A program made the translations under genes and the position numbers. From Marinilabiliales bacterium (lineage in GTDB: Bacteria > Bacteroidota > Bacteroidia > Bacteroidales > SZUA-534): 64,000 bases of DNA. Positions 42,829-53,300 of this stretch are shown in pieces. How positions within the stretch are numbered: position 1 is the first letter of the stretch; every line of letters begins with the position of its first letter. Below the pieces are notes generated by a model. That model ran no database searches. It was not told where the DNA came from and saw only the letters and a program-made list of their open reading frames with translations. The DNA lies in the NCBI GenBank assembly GCA_003512955.1, contig DOTG01000026.1, forward strand, positions 284,032 to 348,031. Reading direction: 5' to 3'.

Positions 42829-45800
42829 ATGAAACAGTTTTTATTCATAACCCTATTTATCTGCTTTACCATGGGATTTGCGGTAAGTCAGACCCTGGTT
42901 ATCAACGAGTTTAGTTCGCTTAATTCCACCCTGCTCGATGAAGATTCAGATACACCCGATTGGATTGAACTATACAATGCCGGATCCAGCATCCTGGACT
43001 TAACAGGCTGGTCGTTAACCGACGATAGTGCCTTACTTACCAAATGGAAGTTGCCGGCATTAACATTGAATCCTGGCAAAACCTTGTTATTGTTTGCATC
43101 GGGGAAAGACAGGAAACAGTTGACCTATTACCATACGCTGGTGAATTGGGGAGATATTTTTTCATATACCATAGGTTCCAGCAGCATTCCGCAAACCTGG
43201 AAAAACCTTGATTATGATGATTCCCAATGGTCAAAAGGCTCATCTGGAATTGGATACGCTGATAATGATGATGCCACCATCATCCCGGAAGGAACCTTAT
43301 CGGTTTATACCCGAATCAAATTTACCGTTCCTCAACTGGCCGATTTAAACAGCCTCTTGCTTCATGTGGATTATGACGATGGCTTTGTAGCTTATCTGAA
43401 CGGAACCGAAATAGCCCGTACAAACCTGGGGACTGCAAACACCACGGTTCTTTACAACCAGTTGGCCGACAACTATGTGGAACCATTAATTGTCAACGGG
43501 CAGGCCCCGAAACTTTTCGATTTGAGTACGCGCGGTAATTTATTGGTTGAAGGGGAGAATGTCCTCTGCATCCAGATTCATAACAATTCAAGTACATCGT
43601 CCGATTTAACCTTAATCCCTTTTTTAACAGCAGGTTATAATAACCCAATTGCCGATGCCTCAGTGCCCGAGGTTCTAAGATTATCGAATAAATTGATGCA
43701 TGCCAATTTCAAGATTGGCGCCGATGGCGAGGATATTCTGCTGGTATCGCCGCAAGGAACCATTACCGACCGAACCGACAGCATAGCTTTGCCCATGGAT
43801 GTGTCGTACGGTAGAAAACCCGATGGAACCGGCGATTGGTTTTATTTTGGGGAACCGACTCCCGGAAACAGCAACACCACCAATGCCTACGATAGTATTT
43901 CAAACCAACAAATTGAATTTAGCCCAATGGGTGGTGTTTACAGTTCTTCAAAACAGATAATCCTCTCAGCTCATACCGGAGACACCATCTATTACACCAC
44001 CGATGGAACGGAACCTTCGCGAAGTTCACAAATTTATAGCGGGCCTATAACCATTACGCAGACCAAAGCCATCCGGGCCAAGTCTTTTGGGACGAATGCC
44101 CTGAGTAATGAGCCGTCCATTCAAACCTATATTATCGCTAACCGCGATGTAAAACTTCCCATTGTCTCGTTGACTACCGAGCCAAAAAATTTGTTTGATT
44201 ATAATTATGGCATTTATGCCGACGGCCCCAACTGGACATCAGACAATCCTCATTTTGGAGCCAATTATTGGATGGACTGGGAACGACCCATCCATTTAGA
44301 ATATTTTAATGCCGAAGGCGAAAAGGTATTCAGTGCTCCCGCTGGGACCAAAATATTTGGAGCCTGGAGCCGGGCCAATGCCCAAAAATCAATGGCTTTA
44401 TATGCCCGCGAAGCTTATGGCGTGAAAAGATTCAATTATCCTTTTTTCCGGGAACGGGAAAATGACTCGTACAACTCGTTGGTTTTGCGCAATTCCGGTA
44501 ACGATTGGGGCAGTACCACTTTCCGCGATGCCATGCAAACCGGACTGCTTTCCGAATTAGATATTGACCGCCAGGCCTACCAACCTGTGGTAGTTTACAT
44601 AAACGGCGAATATTGGGGAATTTTAAATTTGCGCGAAAAAGTAAACGAAAAATTTATAGCCGATCTGCATCCAGAGGTTGACCCCGATAAAGTTGATATT
44701 TTAGAAGCTGATGGCGTGGTTGTGGAAGGTTATGCAACCCATTATCAGAACATGCTCAATTACCTCGGCTCGAATGATATTACCAAAAGCACCACCTACG
44801 AATACATCAAAACCCAGATGGAGGTTATCAATTTTATGGATTATGAAATTGCTCAAATCTATATAAATAATACCGACTGGCCCGGGAACAACATCAAATA
44901 TTGGAGGCCTCAAACTACCGATGGCCGCTGGCGTTGGATAATTTACGATACCGATTTTGGTTTTGGTATCTGGAATACACAGGATTATGCAAACAACACC
45001 CTTGAATTTGCTTTGGCTACCAATGGCCCCGGATGGCCTAACCCACCTTGGTCAACTTATCTTTTACGGACGTTGGTTAAAAACAGTACCTTTAAAGCTG
45101 AATTTATCAACCGTTTTGCCGATAGGATTAATTATGATTTTGTGCCTGGCCGGGTAAATCATTTTATTGATAGCCTGAAAGCCAATATTGCCGCCGAAAT
45201 GCCATATCATATTGCCAAATGGAACCATATTGGAGGTTGGGACGGCAATGTCAGCAATATGAAAACCTTTGCCAACAACCGGCCAACACAGATGCGTAAT
45301 TTTATCAATAGTAAGTTTTCACTTGGAGGAGTTGTCAATTTAAAAGTAGATGTTTCTGATGCTGAACATGGGTATGTCCAGGTAAGTTCGTTACGGTTAA
45401 AAACCTATCCCTGGTCAGGGAAATACTTCAAAAACAACCCGGTACGGGTGGTAGCAATGGCCAAACCGGGTTATGAATTCTCTCATTGGGAGGGCATCGA
45501 CTCTACTCGGGCATCTGTAAACCTGTCTATACCCACCAGTGGTTTGACCATAAAAGCTGTTTTTAAAGCCTCAGTAAAAGAATACAACAATGTGGTTATT
45601 AACGAAATCAACTACAAATCGGCCACTACTCACGATTGTGGCGATTGGGTTGAGCTCTTTAATACCACCAACAGTCGGCTCGATTTGTCGGGGTGGGTTT
45701 TTAAAGATGGCGACAATGCCCACGGTTTTGTTTTCCCTCAAGGTACTTTTATTGATGCGGGTGGCTTTTTGGTCCTGTACGAAGATGATGTAAAATTCAA

Positions 45801-46353
45801 GCTGATATACCCTAACCTGACAAATGTAGTTGGGGCGTTTGAATTTGGCCTGTCGGGCACTGAAGATGCCTTGAGGTTATATGATATTCAGGGAAACCTG
45901 ACCGACTCGGTGCTTTACATGTCCGACGATCCCTGGCCCTCCATTTCGGATGACAAAGGCGAGACCTTATCGCTGATCGATCCTTATAAAAACAATGAGC
46001 CTTATTATCGTTGGGAACCGTCTAGTGGGACTGGTACGCCGGGTATCCAAAACGACAACTATAACGATATTAACACTGAATCTTTAACAGCACCGGTTAT
46101 CGCCAGTTGTTATCCAAATCCATTCAACCAGCAGGCCACCGTACGATGGAAATGCAACCAGCCCACCTCAATTAAAATTGATGTCCTCGATTTTAAAGGA
46201 GCACGGATTGAAACCCTCTTCGAAGGAGGTTGCCCTAATGGAACTTTTGAATCGGTTTGGATTTCAGGAGATTACGTTTCTTCAGGAATTTATTTTGTAA
46301 AGATTATGGATGGAATGAATCCTCCTCAAGTGTTAAAACTCATTAGAAATTAA
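42829..46353 (+). CDS. Giant T9SS protein with lamin-tail, chitobiase-C-like and CotH domains
   Basis: Domain order in 1174 residues: signal (about 1-20); lamin-tail domain (about 24-110: VINEFSSLNSTLLDEDSDT); a carbohydrate-binding-like region (about 120-290: LDYDDSQWSKGSSGIGY); a second lamin-tail-like end (about 300-345); CHB_HEX_C-like region (about 355-435: YYTTDGTEPSRSS); CotH-type kinase domain (about 440-790: YDTDFGFGIW, NLREKVNEKFIAD); a repeat domain (about 840-905); another lamin-tail domain (about 918-1040: VVINEINYKSATTHDCGDW); and a T9SS sorting domain (about 1095-1174: SCYPNPFNQQATVRW). CotH is an atypical protein kinase known from spore coats. Surface or extracellular location is predicted. 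Confidence 0.92.
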   Translation: MKQFLFITLFICFTMGFAVSQTLVINEFSSLNSTLLDEDSDTPDWIELYNAGSSILDLTGWSLTDDSALLTKWKLPALTLNPGKTLLLFASGKDRKQLTYYHTLVNWGDIFSYTIGSSSIPQTWKNLDYDDSQWSKGSSGIGYADNDDATIIPEGTLSVYTRIKFTVPQLADLNSLLLHVDYDDGFVAYLNGTEIARTNLGTANTTVLYNQLADNYVEPLIVNGQAPKLFDLSTRGNLLVEGENVLCIQIHNNSSTSSDLTLIPFLTAGYNNPIADASVPEVLRLSNKLMHANFKIGADGEDILLVSPQGTITDRTDSIALPMDVSYGRKPDGTGDWFYFGEPTPGNSNTTNAYDSISNQQIEFSPMGGVYSSSKQIILSAHTGDTIYYTTDGTEPSRSSQIYSGPITITQTKAIRAKSFGTNALSNEPSIQTYIIANRDVKLPIVSLTTEPKNLFDYNYGIYADGPNWTSDNPHFGANYWMDWERPIHLEYFNAEGEKVFSAPAGTKIFGAWSRANAQKSMALYAREAYGVKRFNYPFFRERENDSYNSLVLRNSGNDWGSTTFRDAMQTGLLSELDIDRQAYQPVVVYINGEYWGILNLREKVNEKFIADLHPEVDPDKVDILEADGVVVEGYATHYQNMLNYLGSNDITKSTTYEYIKTQMEVINFMDYEIAQIYINNTDWPGNNIKYWRPQTTDGRWRWIIYDTDFGFGIWNTQDYANNTLEFALATNGPGWPNPPWSTYLLRTLVKNSTFKAEFINRFADRINYDFVPGRVNHFIDSLKANIAAEMPYHIAKWNHIGGWDGNVSNMKTFANNRPTQMRNFINSKFSLGGVVNLKVDVSDAEHGYVQVSSLRLKTYPWSGKYFKNNPVRVVAMAKPGYEFSHWEGIDSTRASVNLSIPTSGLTIKAVFKASVKEYNNVVINEINYKSATTHDCGDWVELFNTTNSRLDLSGWVFKDGDNAHGFVFPQGTFIDAGGFLVLYEDDVKFKLIYPNLTNVVGAFEFGLSGTEDALRLYDIQGNLTDSVLYMSDDPWPSISDDKGETLSLIDPYKNNEPYYRWEPSSGTGTPGIQNDNYNDINTESLTAPVIASCYPNPFNQQATVRWKCNQPTSIKIDVLDFKGARIETLFEGGCPNGTFESVWISGDYVSSGIYFVKIMDGMNPPQVLKLIRN

Positions 46354-46378
46354 GAATCAGAGCCCTCAGGGATAAAGG

Positions 46379-46410
46379 GGAAGCTGGAAAGGCATGTACT
46401 CCAGTTTCCT
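46379..46410 (+). terminator. Probable terminator of the CotH gene
   Basis: GGAAGCTGGA (46379-46388) pairs with TCCAGTTTCC (46400-46409) with one G-T pair, 25 nt after the stop; weak T run. Confidence 0.5.
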
Positions 46411-46467
46411 TTCAATACTCCTTTGAACCCTTTATACCTAACTCAAGCATAAAAGAAGCAACCCCTT

Positions 46468-47103
46468 TTACAAAAACGGGTTGTTCGCCTTTTCATTCCC
46501 AATGGTTGTACTTGGCCCATGACCGGAAAAAACCCTGGTTTCATCGGGCAGAACCAGCAGTTTCTTTGTAATTCCGGTAATCAGTTGTTCATAGTTTCCT
46601 CCGGGCAGATCTGTCCGGCCAATGCTGCCATTGAATAAAATATCGCCACAAAACAACAACCCATCAGGTTGGAAATAAAAGGCCAACCCTCCGGCCGAAT
46701 GACCAGGAACGGTAATTATTTTTAAAGTTGTATTTCCAAACCGGAATTCCATGCCGTCGGCCAGTAACAGGCTGGGCTGAGGCGGTTGGCTTTGAATGTT
46801 CAACCCGTACCCGGCGCAGGTAGCTTTGTAATTATCAATCCATACGACCTCATCGGCATGGCAGGCCAAGGGAAGCTGGTATTTTTCGGCCAAATAGTGA
46901 GCCCCAAACAAATGGTCTAAATGATTGTGCGTTTGAATGATGTAAACTGGTTTTAAATGGTTTTGCTGAAAAAATTCGTCGAGTACCTGGTTTTCGTGCG
47001 GGTAAAAATTCCCGGGATCCACCACTACACACGCACCAGTTTCGTCGTAAAGCACATAGGTATTTTCCTGAAATGGGCTAAATGTAAAGGATTTATAATT
47101 CAT
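46468..47103 (-). CDS. MBL-fold metallo-hydrolase (glyoxalase II-like)
   Basis: The 211-residue cytoplasmic protein has the metallo-beta-lactamase motif THNHLDH (H59, H61, D63, H64), ADEVV, TVPGHSAGGLAFYF (next metal His) and the late FSGHGPSTTIGNEK His. The size and GDILFNGSIGRTDL segment fit the YcbL/glyoxalase-II-like branch. It may hydrolyse thioesters, but the natural substrate is unknown. A minus-strand CAACCC/GGGTTG stem with a T-rich tail overlaps its end (46459-46483). Confidence 0.92.
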   Translation of the reverse strand: MNYKSFTFSPFQENTYVLYDETGACVVVDPGNFYPHENQVLDEFFQQNHLKPVYIIQTHNHLDHLFGAHYLAEKYQLPLACHADEVVWIDNYKATCAGYGLNIQSQPPQPSLLLADGMEFRFGNTTLKIITVPGHSAGGLAFYFQPDGLLFCGDILFNGSIGRTDLPGGNYEQLITGITKKLLVLPDETRVFSGHGPSTTIGNEKANNPFL

Positions 47104-47277
47104 GCTGCAATTGTAAAGTTTCGGCTCAAAAATAAATTAAATTCGTCAGTTAAATACAATAATAAAACAAGCCCCAAAGAATTTGGTTTATTCCCAAATT
47201 CAGTAAGGTATTGGATAACAATCAATATTTTAACAGGTTTTACTGTGGATTTAAGGCTATTATAAAATGATAAAAGC

Positions 47278-47285
47278 TATTTTTG
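47278..47285 (+). promoter_or_regulatory. Possible -7 box for mutS2
   Basis: TATTTTTG matches TAnnTTTG and lies 16 nt before the GTG start. No good -33 was seen. Confidence 0.45.
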
Positions 47286-47300
47286 CAAAAAATTTGAATT

Positions 47301-49793
47301 GTGATTTATCCTGAAAATTTTGAGCATAAGATAGACTTTGGTAAGATCCGCGAATTGCTCAAGGAACATTGTTTGAGCGATTTAGGAAAGTCGATGGTGG
47401 ATGACATGCGCTTTATGCACCAATTTGAAACCATCAGGCTCCGGCTGACCGAAGCCCACGAATTCCTGAACCTTTTAGAACGGGGCGATGACTTCCCCAC
47501 CGACCATTATTTCGATTTACGTCCCGCTATTGCTAAAATCAGGGTGAATGGCACCTATCTTGAAACAAAAGAACTGTTCGATCTGCGCCGTTCGTTGCAA
47601 ACGGTAAAGGCCATCATCCGTTTTTTTGGCAAAGATGAAACTGCGCAACAGTTTCCCCATTTAACCGCCATTGCCGGAAAGGTAACTGTACATTCTTATG
47701 TAGTTGATGGCATTGATCGGATTTTAACCAGCCAGGGAAAAATAAAAGACAATGCATCTCCCGCGCTGGCGCAAATACGTAAGGATTTGTATGAAAAACA
47801 GTCATCGGTTTCAAAGCTCATCCACCGCATCATTGCCCAGGCTCAAAAAGATGGTTTTGTAGATGCTGATACCACCTTAGCTGTCCGCGATGGAAGAACC
47901 GTCATCCCGGTTCCGGCTTCGTTCAAACGGAAAATCCCGGGAATTATCCACGATGAATCGGCCACCGGGAAAACCAGCTTTGTGGAACCCACACCGGTGG
48001 TTGAAATCAACAACCAGATTACCGAACTGGAGATGGAGGAACAGCGCGAGATCATCAAAATCCTGAAAGAATTTACCGATTCCATCCGCCCCTATGCCGA
48101 CGATCTGGAAGATTGTGTGATGTTGCTGGCAATTTTCGATTTTATCAGGGCAAAAGCCCGCTTTGCCCAACGGATTCAGGCCTTGATGCCAGAATTTGTG
48201 AATCACCCACATATTGAATGGCAACAAGCCATACATCCCTTATTGTACTTGACGTTCAGGGATGAAAACCGCAAAGTGGTACCCTTGGATTTAAAATTAC
48301 AGGCTAACGAACGGATTCTTCTGATTTCTGGACCCAATGCCGGCGGAAAATCGGTTTGTTTGAAAACCGTTGGCCTGCTGCAATACATGCTTCAGTGCGG
48401 ATTGCTCATCCCTGTACAACCCAAAAGTGTGGCCGGCATCTTTAAAAACCTGTTTATCGATATTGGTGATGAACAAAACATGGAAAACGACCTGAGCACC
48501 TACAGCTCGCACTTGTTGAACATGAAGCATTTCACCCGTCAATCGGATGCCCAAACCCTGATTTTGATTGACGAGTTTGGCACAGGGACCGAACCCATGC
48601 TGGGCGGGGCCATTGCCGAAGCCGTGCTGAACAAGCTCAACCAAAACCAGGCTTTTGGGGTAATTACTACGCATTATACCAACCTGAAACATTTTGCCTC
48701 GTCGCAGGAAGGCATCGTGAACGGGGCCATGCTTTACGATACCCAACGTTTGGAACCTCTGTTTGTGCTCGAAATGGGGAAACCGGGCAGCAGCTTTGCC
48801 TTCGAGATTGCTTATAAAATTGGCCTTTCGCAGGAAATTATTGATGATGCCAAATCGAAGGTGGGCGAAGAACACGTCCATTTTGATAAACACCTGAAGG
48901 AAATTCTGCGCGACAAACGCTACTGGGAGCAAAAACGGCAGAACATCCGGAAGATTGAACGCCGACTGGAAGATCTCATGGAAAAAGAACAGGCGGAGCT
49001 GGAACAGGCCAAAGCCATCCGAAAAGAAATTAAAGAAGCCTCGCAAACGGAAGCCAAAAAACTGCTGGCCGATACCAATAAAATTATTGAAAATACTGTC
49101 CGGAAGATTAAAGAGTCCCAAGCCGAGAAAGAAAAGACCAAAGAAATCAGGCAGGAGGTGGAATCGTTTAAGGAACAGCTTACCATCCAAACCGATGTAG
49201 CTGAAGAAAAGATTCTCCGCAAGATTGAAAAGCTCAAGGAGCGGGAACATCAAATGAAAAAGGCAGATGCCCAACCCGAAAAACAGGATAAAAAGGAAAA
49301 ACCGGTACCCAAAAAAGAAAAAACATTTACCATTGGCATGCCTGTGAAAATATCGGGGCAAACCAGTATTGGTGAGGTAATGGAATTGACCGGAAAAAAC
49401 GCGGTGGTAGCCTTTGGGAATTTATTGACTACCGTAGCCATCGAAAAGCTGGAACTGCTGGATGCTCAGGAAAAGAAACACCTGCGGTCGTCGAAAACCA
49501 CCATTAAAAATTTTAAGCAGGCATACGATATGAACCAGCGTCAACTGACCTTCAAACCCGGGCTGGATATCCGTGGCAAACGTGCCGATGAAGCTTTACA
49601 ACTGGTTACCGAATTTATGGACGAGGCCATTATGGTAGGCGCCCATGAGGTGAAAATTTTGCATGGAAAAGGGAATGGCATTTTACGGCAACTGATCCGC
49701 GAATATTTGGGTACCATTGCCCTTGTTTCAAAAGTACAGGATGAACACGTAGAGTTTGGCGGTGCCGGCATTACCGTGGTTTCGTTGGGATGA
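47301..49793 (+). CDS. mutS2: MutS2 (MutSB) ATPase/endonuclease
   Basis: The 830-residue protein has MutS core domains, the Walker A motif GPNAGGKS near residue 345 and Walker B LIDEFGTGTEP near 424, then a long lysine/glutamate-rich coiled coil (about 520-680) and a C-terminal Smr nuclease domain with LDIRG (near 754) and HGKGNG. MutS2 acts in recombination suppression or ribosome-collision rescue rather than mismatch repair. Translation begins at GTG (47301), giving the family start MIYPENFEHKIDFGKIREL. A terminator follows the stop at once. The flanking strands both run away from or toward unrelated genes, so it is probably monocistronic. Confidence 0.96.
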   Translation: MIYPENFEHKIDFGKIRELLKEHCLSDLGKSMVDDMRFMHQFETIRLRLTEAHEFLNLLERGDDFPTDHYFDLRPAIAKIRVNGTYLETKELFDLRRSLQTVKAIIRFFGKDETAQQFPHLTAIAGKVTVHSYVVDGIDRILTSQGKIKDNASPALAQIRKDLYEKQSSVSKLIHRIIAQAQKDGFVDADTTLAVRDGRTVIPVPASFKRKIPGIIHDESATGKTSFVEPTPVVEINNQITELEMEEQREIIKILKEFTDSIRPYADDLEDCVMLLAIFDFIRAKARFAQRIQALMPEFVNHPHIEWQQAIHPLLYLTFRDENRKVVPLDLKLQANERILLISGPNAGGKSVCLKTVGLLQYMLQCGLLIPVQPKSVAGIFKNLFIDIGDEQNMENDLSTYSSHLLNMKHFTRQSDAQTLILIDEFGTGTEPMLGGAIAEAVLNKLNQNQAFGVITTHYTNLKHFASSQEGIVNGAMLYDTQRLEPLFVLEMGKPGSSFAFEIAYKIGLSQEIIDDAKSKVGEEHVHFDKHLKEILRDKRYWEQKRQNIRKIERRLEDLMEKEQAELEQAKAIRKEIKEASQTEAKKLLADTNKIIENTVRKIKESQAEKEKTKEIRQEVESFKEQLTIQTDVAEEKILRKIEKLKEREHQMKKADAQPEKQDKKEKPVPKKEKTFTIGMPVKISGQTSIGEVMELTGKNAVVAFGNLLTTVAIEKLELLDAQEKKHLRSSKTTIKNFKQAYDMNQRQLTFKPGLDIRGKRADEALQLVTEFMDEAIMVGAHEVKILHGKGNGILRQLIREYLGTIALVSKVQDEHVEFGGAGITVVSLG

Positions 49794-49819
49794 AAAAGCC
49801 CCGGCGAACCGGGACTTTT
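49794..49819 (+). terminator. Terminator of mutS2
   Basis: AAAAGCCCCGG, loop CGAA and CCGGGACTTTT form an 11-bp stem with one mismatch, directly after the mutS2 stop. Confidence 0.85.
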
Positions 49820-49896
49820 CCTATTTTACAAAAATAATTGTGCTATCACGCCTGGGGTTAAATTGTTTGAGAAAATCCAATGAACTTTAGCTTATT

Positions 49897-50166
49897 TTAT
49901 TCACACAAAAACCATCTTTCCTTTTTTAACCAGCAATTTGAATTTGGTAATACTTCAATAGAAATAAACTTAGCGGGCAATTTCTTTTTTTCATGCTTTT
50001 TTGCCTCATAATATATTTTCCAATCTGATTCCGACATATAATGCAATGGCTTTGAATAAATTTCAATGATTGTATTCCTATCAATTACTTTATACCATAC
50101 TTCATATGCATACCAATACGGAGATAGGAATTCTGGAACCTGATTCTGTAATAAAAACTGACACAA
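49897..50166 (-). CDS. Possible small protein, 89 aa, no recognised family
   Basis: An ATG-to-stop frame lies alone in the mutS2-50317 interval. The predicted protein is rich in Tyr, Trp, Lys and Glu (PYWYAYEVWYKV, YYEAKKHEKKKLP) with no signal or membrane helix. The sequence looks protein-like rather than random, and no other gene covers it, but length and lack of homologue recognition leave it uncertain. Confidence 0.4.
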   Translation of the reverse strand: MCQFLLQNQVPEFLSPYWYAYEVWYKVIDRNTIIEIYSKPLHYMSESDWKIYYEAKKHEKKKLPAKFISIEVLPNSNCWLKKERWFLCE

Positions 50167-50316
50167 AATAAGATTTAGTTACCATTTAGCAAATGTATGC
50201 ACTTTTTCTTTTTGTCCTGTTTGGCTCTGGCTTATCCAGGTTCGGTTTAATAAACATTTGGCAAGCTTTTTTTGGATTGGTCTATTAATTTTTACATTTG
50301 CGTAAATCATAATCCG

Positions 50317-53300
50317 ATGTTTGCAAATTCAATATATTTAGTAAGGAAAAGCCTCAAGTGGGTATATATACCTTTGTTTTTTAGCCTCTATATTGTTTTT
50401 AACTGGATTCATTTGCGTTCGTTCGATCTTGAGAATTTTTCGCCCGAAATAGTCAGCCTTTCAACATTGCAAAAGTTCGATATTTCACTTCGTTTATCTG
50501 CTTTTTATTCATCGGTTTTTATTTTTATCGGGTGTTTTATTTTTATAGGATTTATTATTGGGTTGTTGCAGCGTTACCAAATAATATCAAGAATATCCAT
50601 CAGGATACTCAATTATTTGTCGTTTACGGGACTAGTCTTTCTGGTTATTTTATTATTTCAAGGTAGCGGCAAATACTTTATTGAGTTGGTAATGATCAGC
50701 CAATCAATTGTTGCCGTACAGGATTTGATCATTAAATATTTTTATAAACGGTCAAACGTTTTCATCCCGAATGAGATTTACCTTTGGTCTTTGATACTAG
50801 CTATTTCTGCGCTATTTCCTATTCGTGAGCTATTCTCATATACTGCCCGGATATTTAGCCTGGCGCTTTATTATAAGTTTTATTTTGTTTTGAACCTGCT
50901 GATTTTAAATACCTATCTGGTAGTTTCTTCACGTACCAAATTGAGTAATAAAACGGTATTATCGTGGTTCTACCCAATGGCCTGGCTACCGGGGTTGTCA
51001 ATTTTGAGTGTTGAAATCCCCCAGATTTTGAATCAACGGGGTGTAAATCTTCTGTCAGCTAAATACATTTACATAGCACTTTTTCTTGCACTCATTACAT
51101 GGATCGGTCTTAATATAGTGTTCAAACGACCCTTGAAAACATCAAGAATCGTTTTGCAAAATAAATATGCCCCTTTATTTGTAACCGGTATTGTTGCATT
51201 TGTATATTATCAACCTTTTTTACCACAATCAGTCGATATTTTTGAGTTGGGTAATCCTGCAAATTCGGTTATGCGGCTATTTGACTTTACGGAAATTCCC
51301 ATGGTCGATTTCCTGAGTTCGCATATGCTATCAGAACAATTATTCCCTTACTTATATGTGCTATTAAATGGTTATAATGGAAGCCTCGATTTTTTAACAT
51401 ATAATTTTCTGATTTACCCCATAGCCAGCCTGATAGTGTATTTTTTCTTTATTAAAATATTCCGTAGAATTTGGATGTCCATTTTCCTGGCGTTGTTATT
51501 TCCTTATTTGTTTGGTTTACTCCCGGTTTCGTATGCTGTTTTATTGATTAGTATCCTATTGTTTTATAGATTATACAATGAATATTCGTTAAAAAAGTTA
51601 TTGGTTTTTGCGCTCTGGACAGCATTTTTGTTGAGTTGGAAACCTGAGGTTGGATTGGCTAATTTCTATGCAAGTAGCATTTTATTGTCAATATTCTTAT
51701 TCAACAATTTTAAGCGAAAAGTAATTCTTGATTACGTAAAAGTATTGACTATTATTTTGATATTGGCTGGTTCAATATTAGGAGCTCTTTCATTCTTTAC
51801 CGAATCATCAATACTGGTAAATTTTAAAAAGGCAATTATATATTTCACAGCAAACCAAGCCCACGGGTTTTCAATGTTAACATATCATTTTAACCGTCTT
51901 TTCCAGTTACATTATTTTGTTTTCCCTGCTTTGGTATTGACATTGACTTTGGCAATGATTCTTAAAACCTTTAAACAAACTGTAGATAATAAACACCGGA
52001 ACCTTTATTGGGTTATACTGTTTTTAGTCATTGTTTATCTTGTAGCAGCTCAAAGGGGGTTAGTCCGGCACAATATGTTTGATACTTCGATGTGGATTTC
52101 GGGTCCTTTATTCCTGATTTTAGGATTGATGCTGATTTACCTCTTATCCTTCAGATTTCAGGTAAGGGTAGGGATGGTTTTTATTATTATAGCTACATTA
52201 TTGGTGGGATTGTTTACTTTTCCCGAAAACGAAAAATTCGCCCCTGTTTTCGATCAATATTTGTCAAAGTTCCTGCGCTTCGATAAAATTTGGGGTCCGA
52301 TGGAGCAAGGGGTTTCCAGAACAAAAGACCCCGATAGATTTGTACAGAAGAATTTTGGCGATCTAAACCGGTATCTTGATGAAAGCCTGAAAGATGAAGA
52401 AACATTCTACGACTTCTCAAATACCCCGATGGCCTACTTTTATGCCAAACGCCGGGTACCGGGTTATTTCAACCAAAACCCAATATGTATCAACACCCGC
52501 GAATTAGAAAAATTGCATCTTATTGAGATTGAAAAGCTGAAAATGCCAGTAGTGGTTTTCAATAATGTACCCCAAACCTATTGGGACCATGTTGACAGGG
52601 TTCCCAACGAATTACGGCATAACCTAATTGCAAACTATTTATTTCAACATTATTATCCGGCTTATATCATTAATAAACATACCATTTGGCTGAATAATGA
52701 ACAATACCTGGTAATGAGGGAACGGACCGACTCATTGGTTCAAAGACTTCAACCCAAATCAACCCAAATTTCTTTGCGCAAAAAGGATGCTGGAATTACT
52801 AACCAATGGTTTGTGCGGGCAAAAATAGAAAAATTTTCTCCAACCTATAGTTTAATAGTTAACGGCTTTCCGGTTACCGCTTGGTATAATCCCTTTTACC
52901 AAGCGTTCGAAGCAATACTGCCTCCTTCGGTTAAGGAATCCACAATCATAGTTGCTGCAAACGACACATTGCACGAAATCTCATTGTTCCAATCTAAATA
53001 TAGTCTTGATACGGTCTCGCGTAAAGCGCAAAAATTCGATTTAATGAAACTGCCCTATGTTGAAGGACAGTATGGTAAGCAATCCAACAGTATAGCAGAA
53101 GAAAAGCTGTCCGAACCATTGGTTTCCGGCAAGGGGAGATATGTTTGTGTACCTGCCAGTGGTGTAATGGTAAACCAATTTAATACTATTCAATTACAAA
53201 TGCAGGCTGTTAAGCAGGGAGGAAAAATAACCTGTAGCTATTACAAAAATGGAGGCGAACAGGGAAGTTTTATTTTTGATGTGGTACCATCCGATAGAGC

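Noticed and set aside
48297..49361. A 354-codon frame on the minus strand inside mutS2
   Set aside because: It lies fully antisense to the well-supported mutS2 gene. The predicted protein is Phe/Leu-rich, as expected from reading the lysine/glutamate-rich coiled coil backwards.
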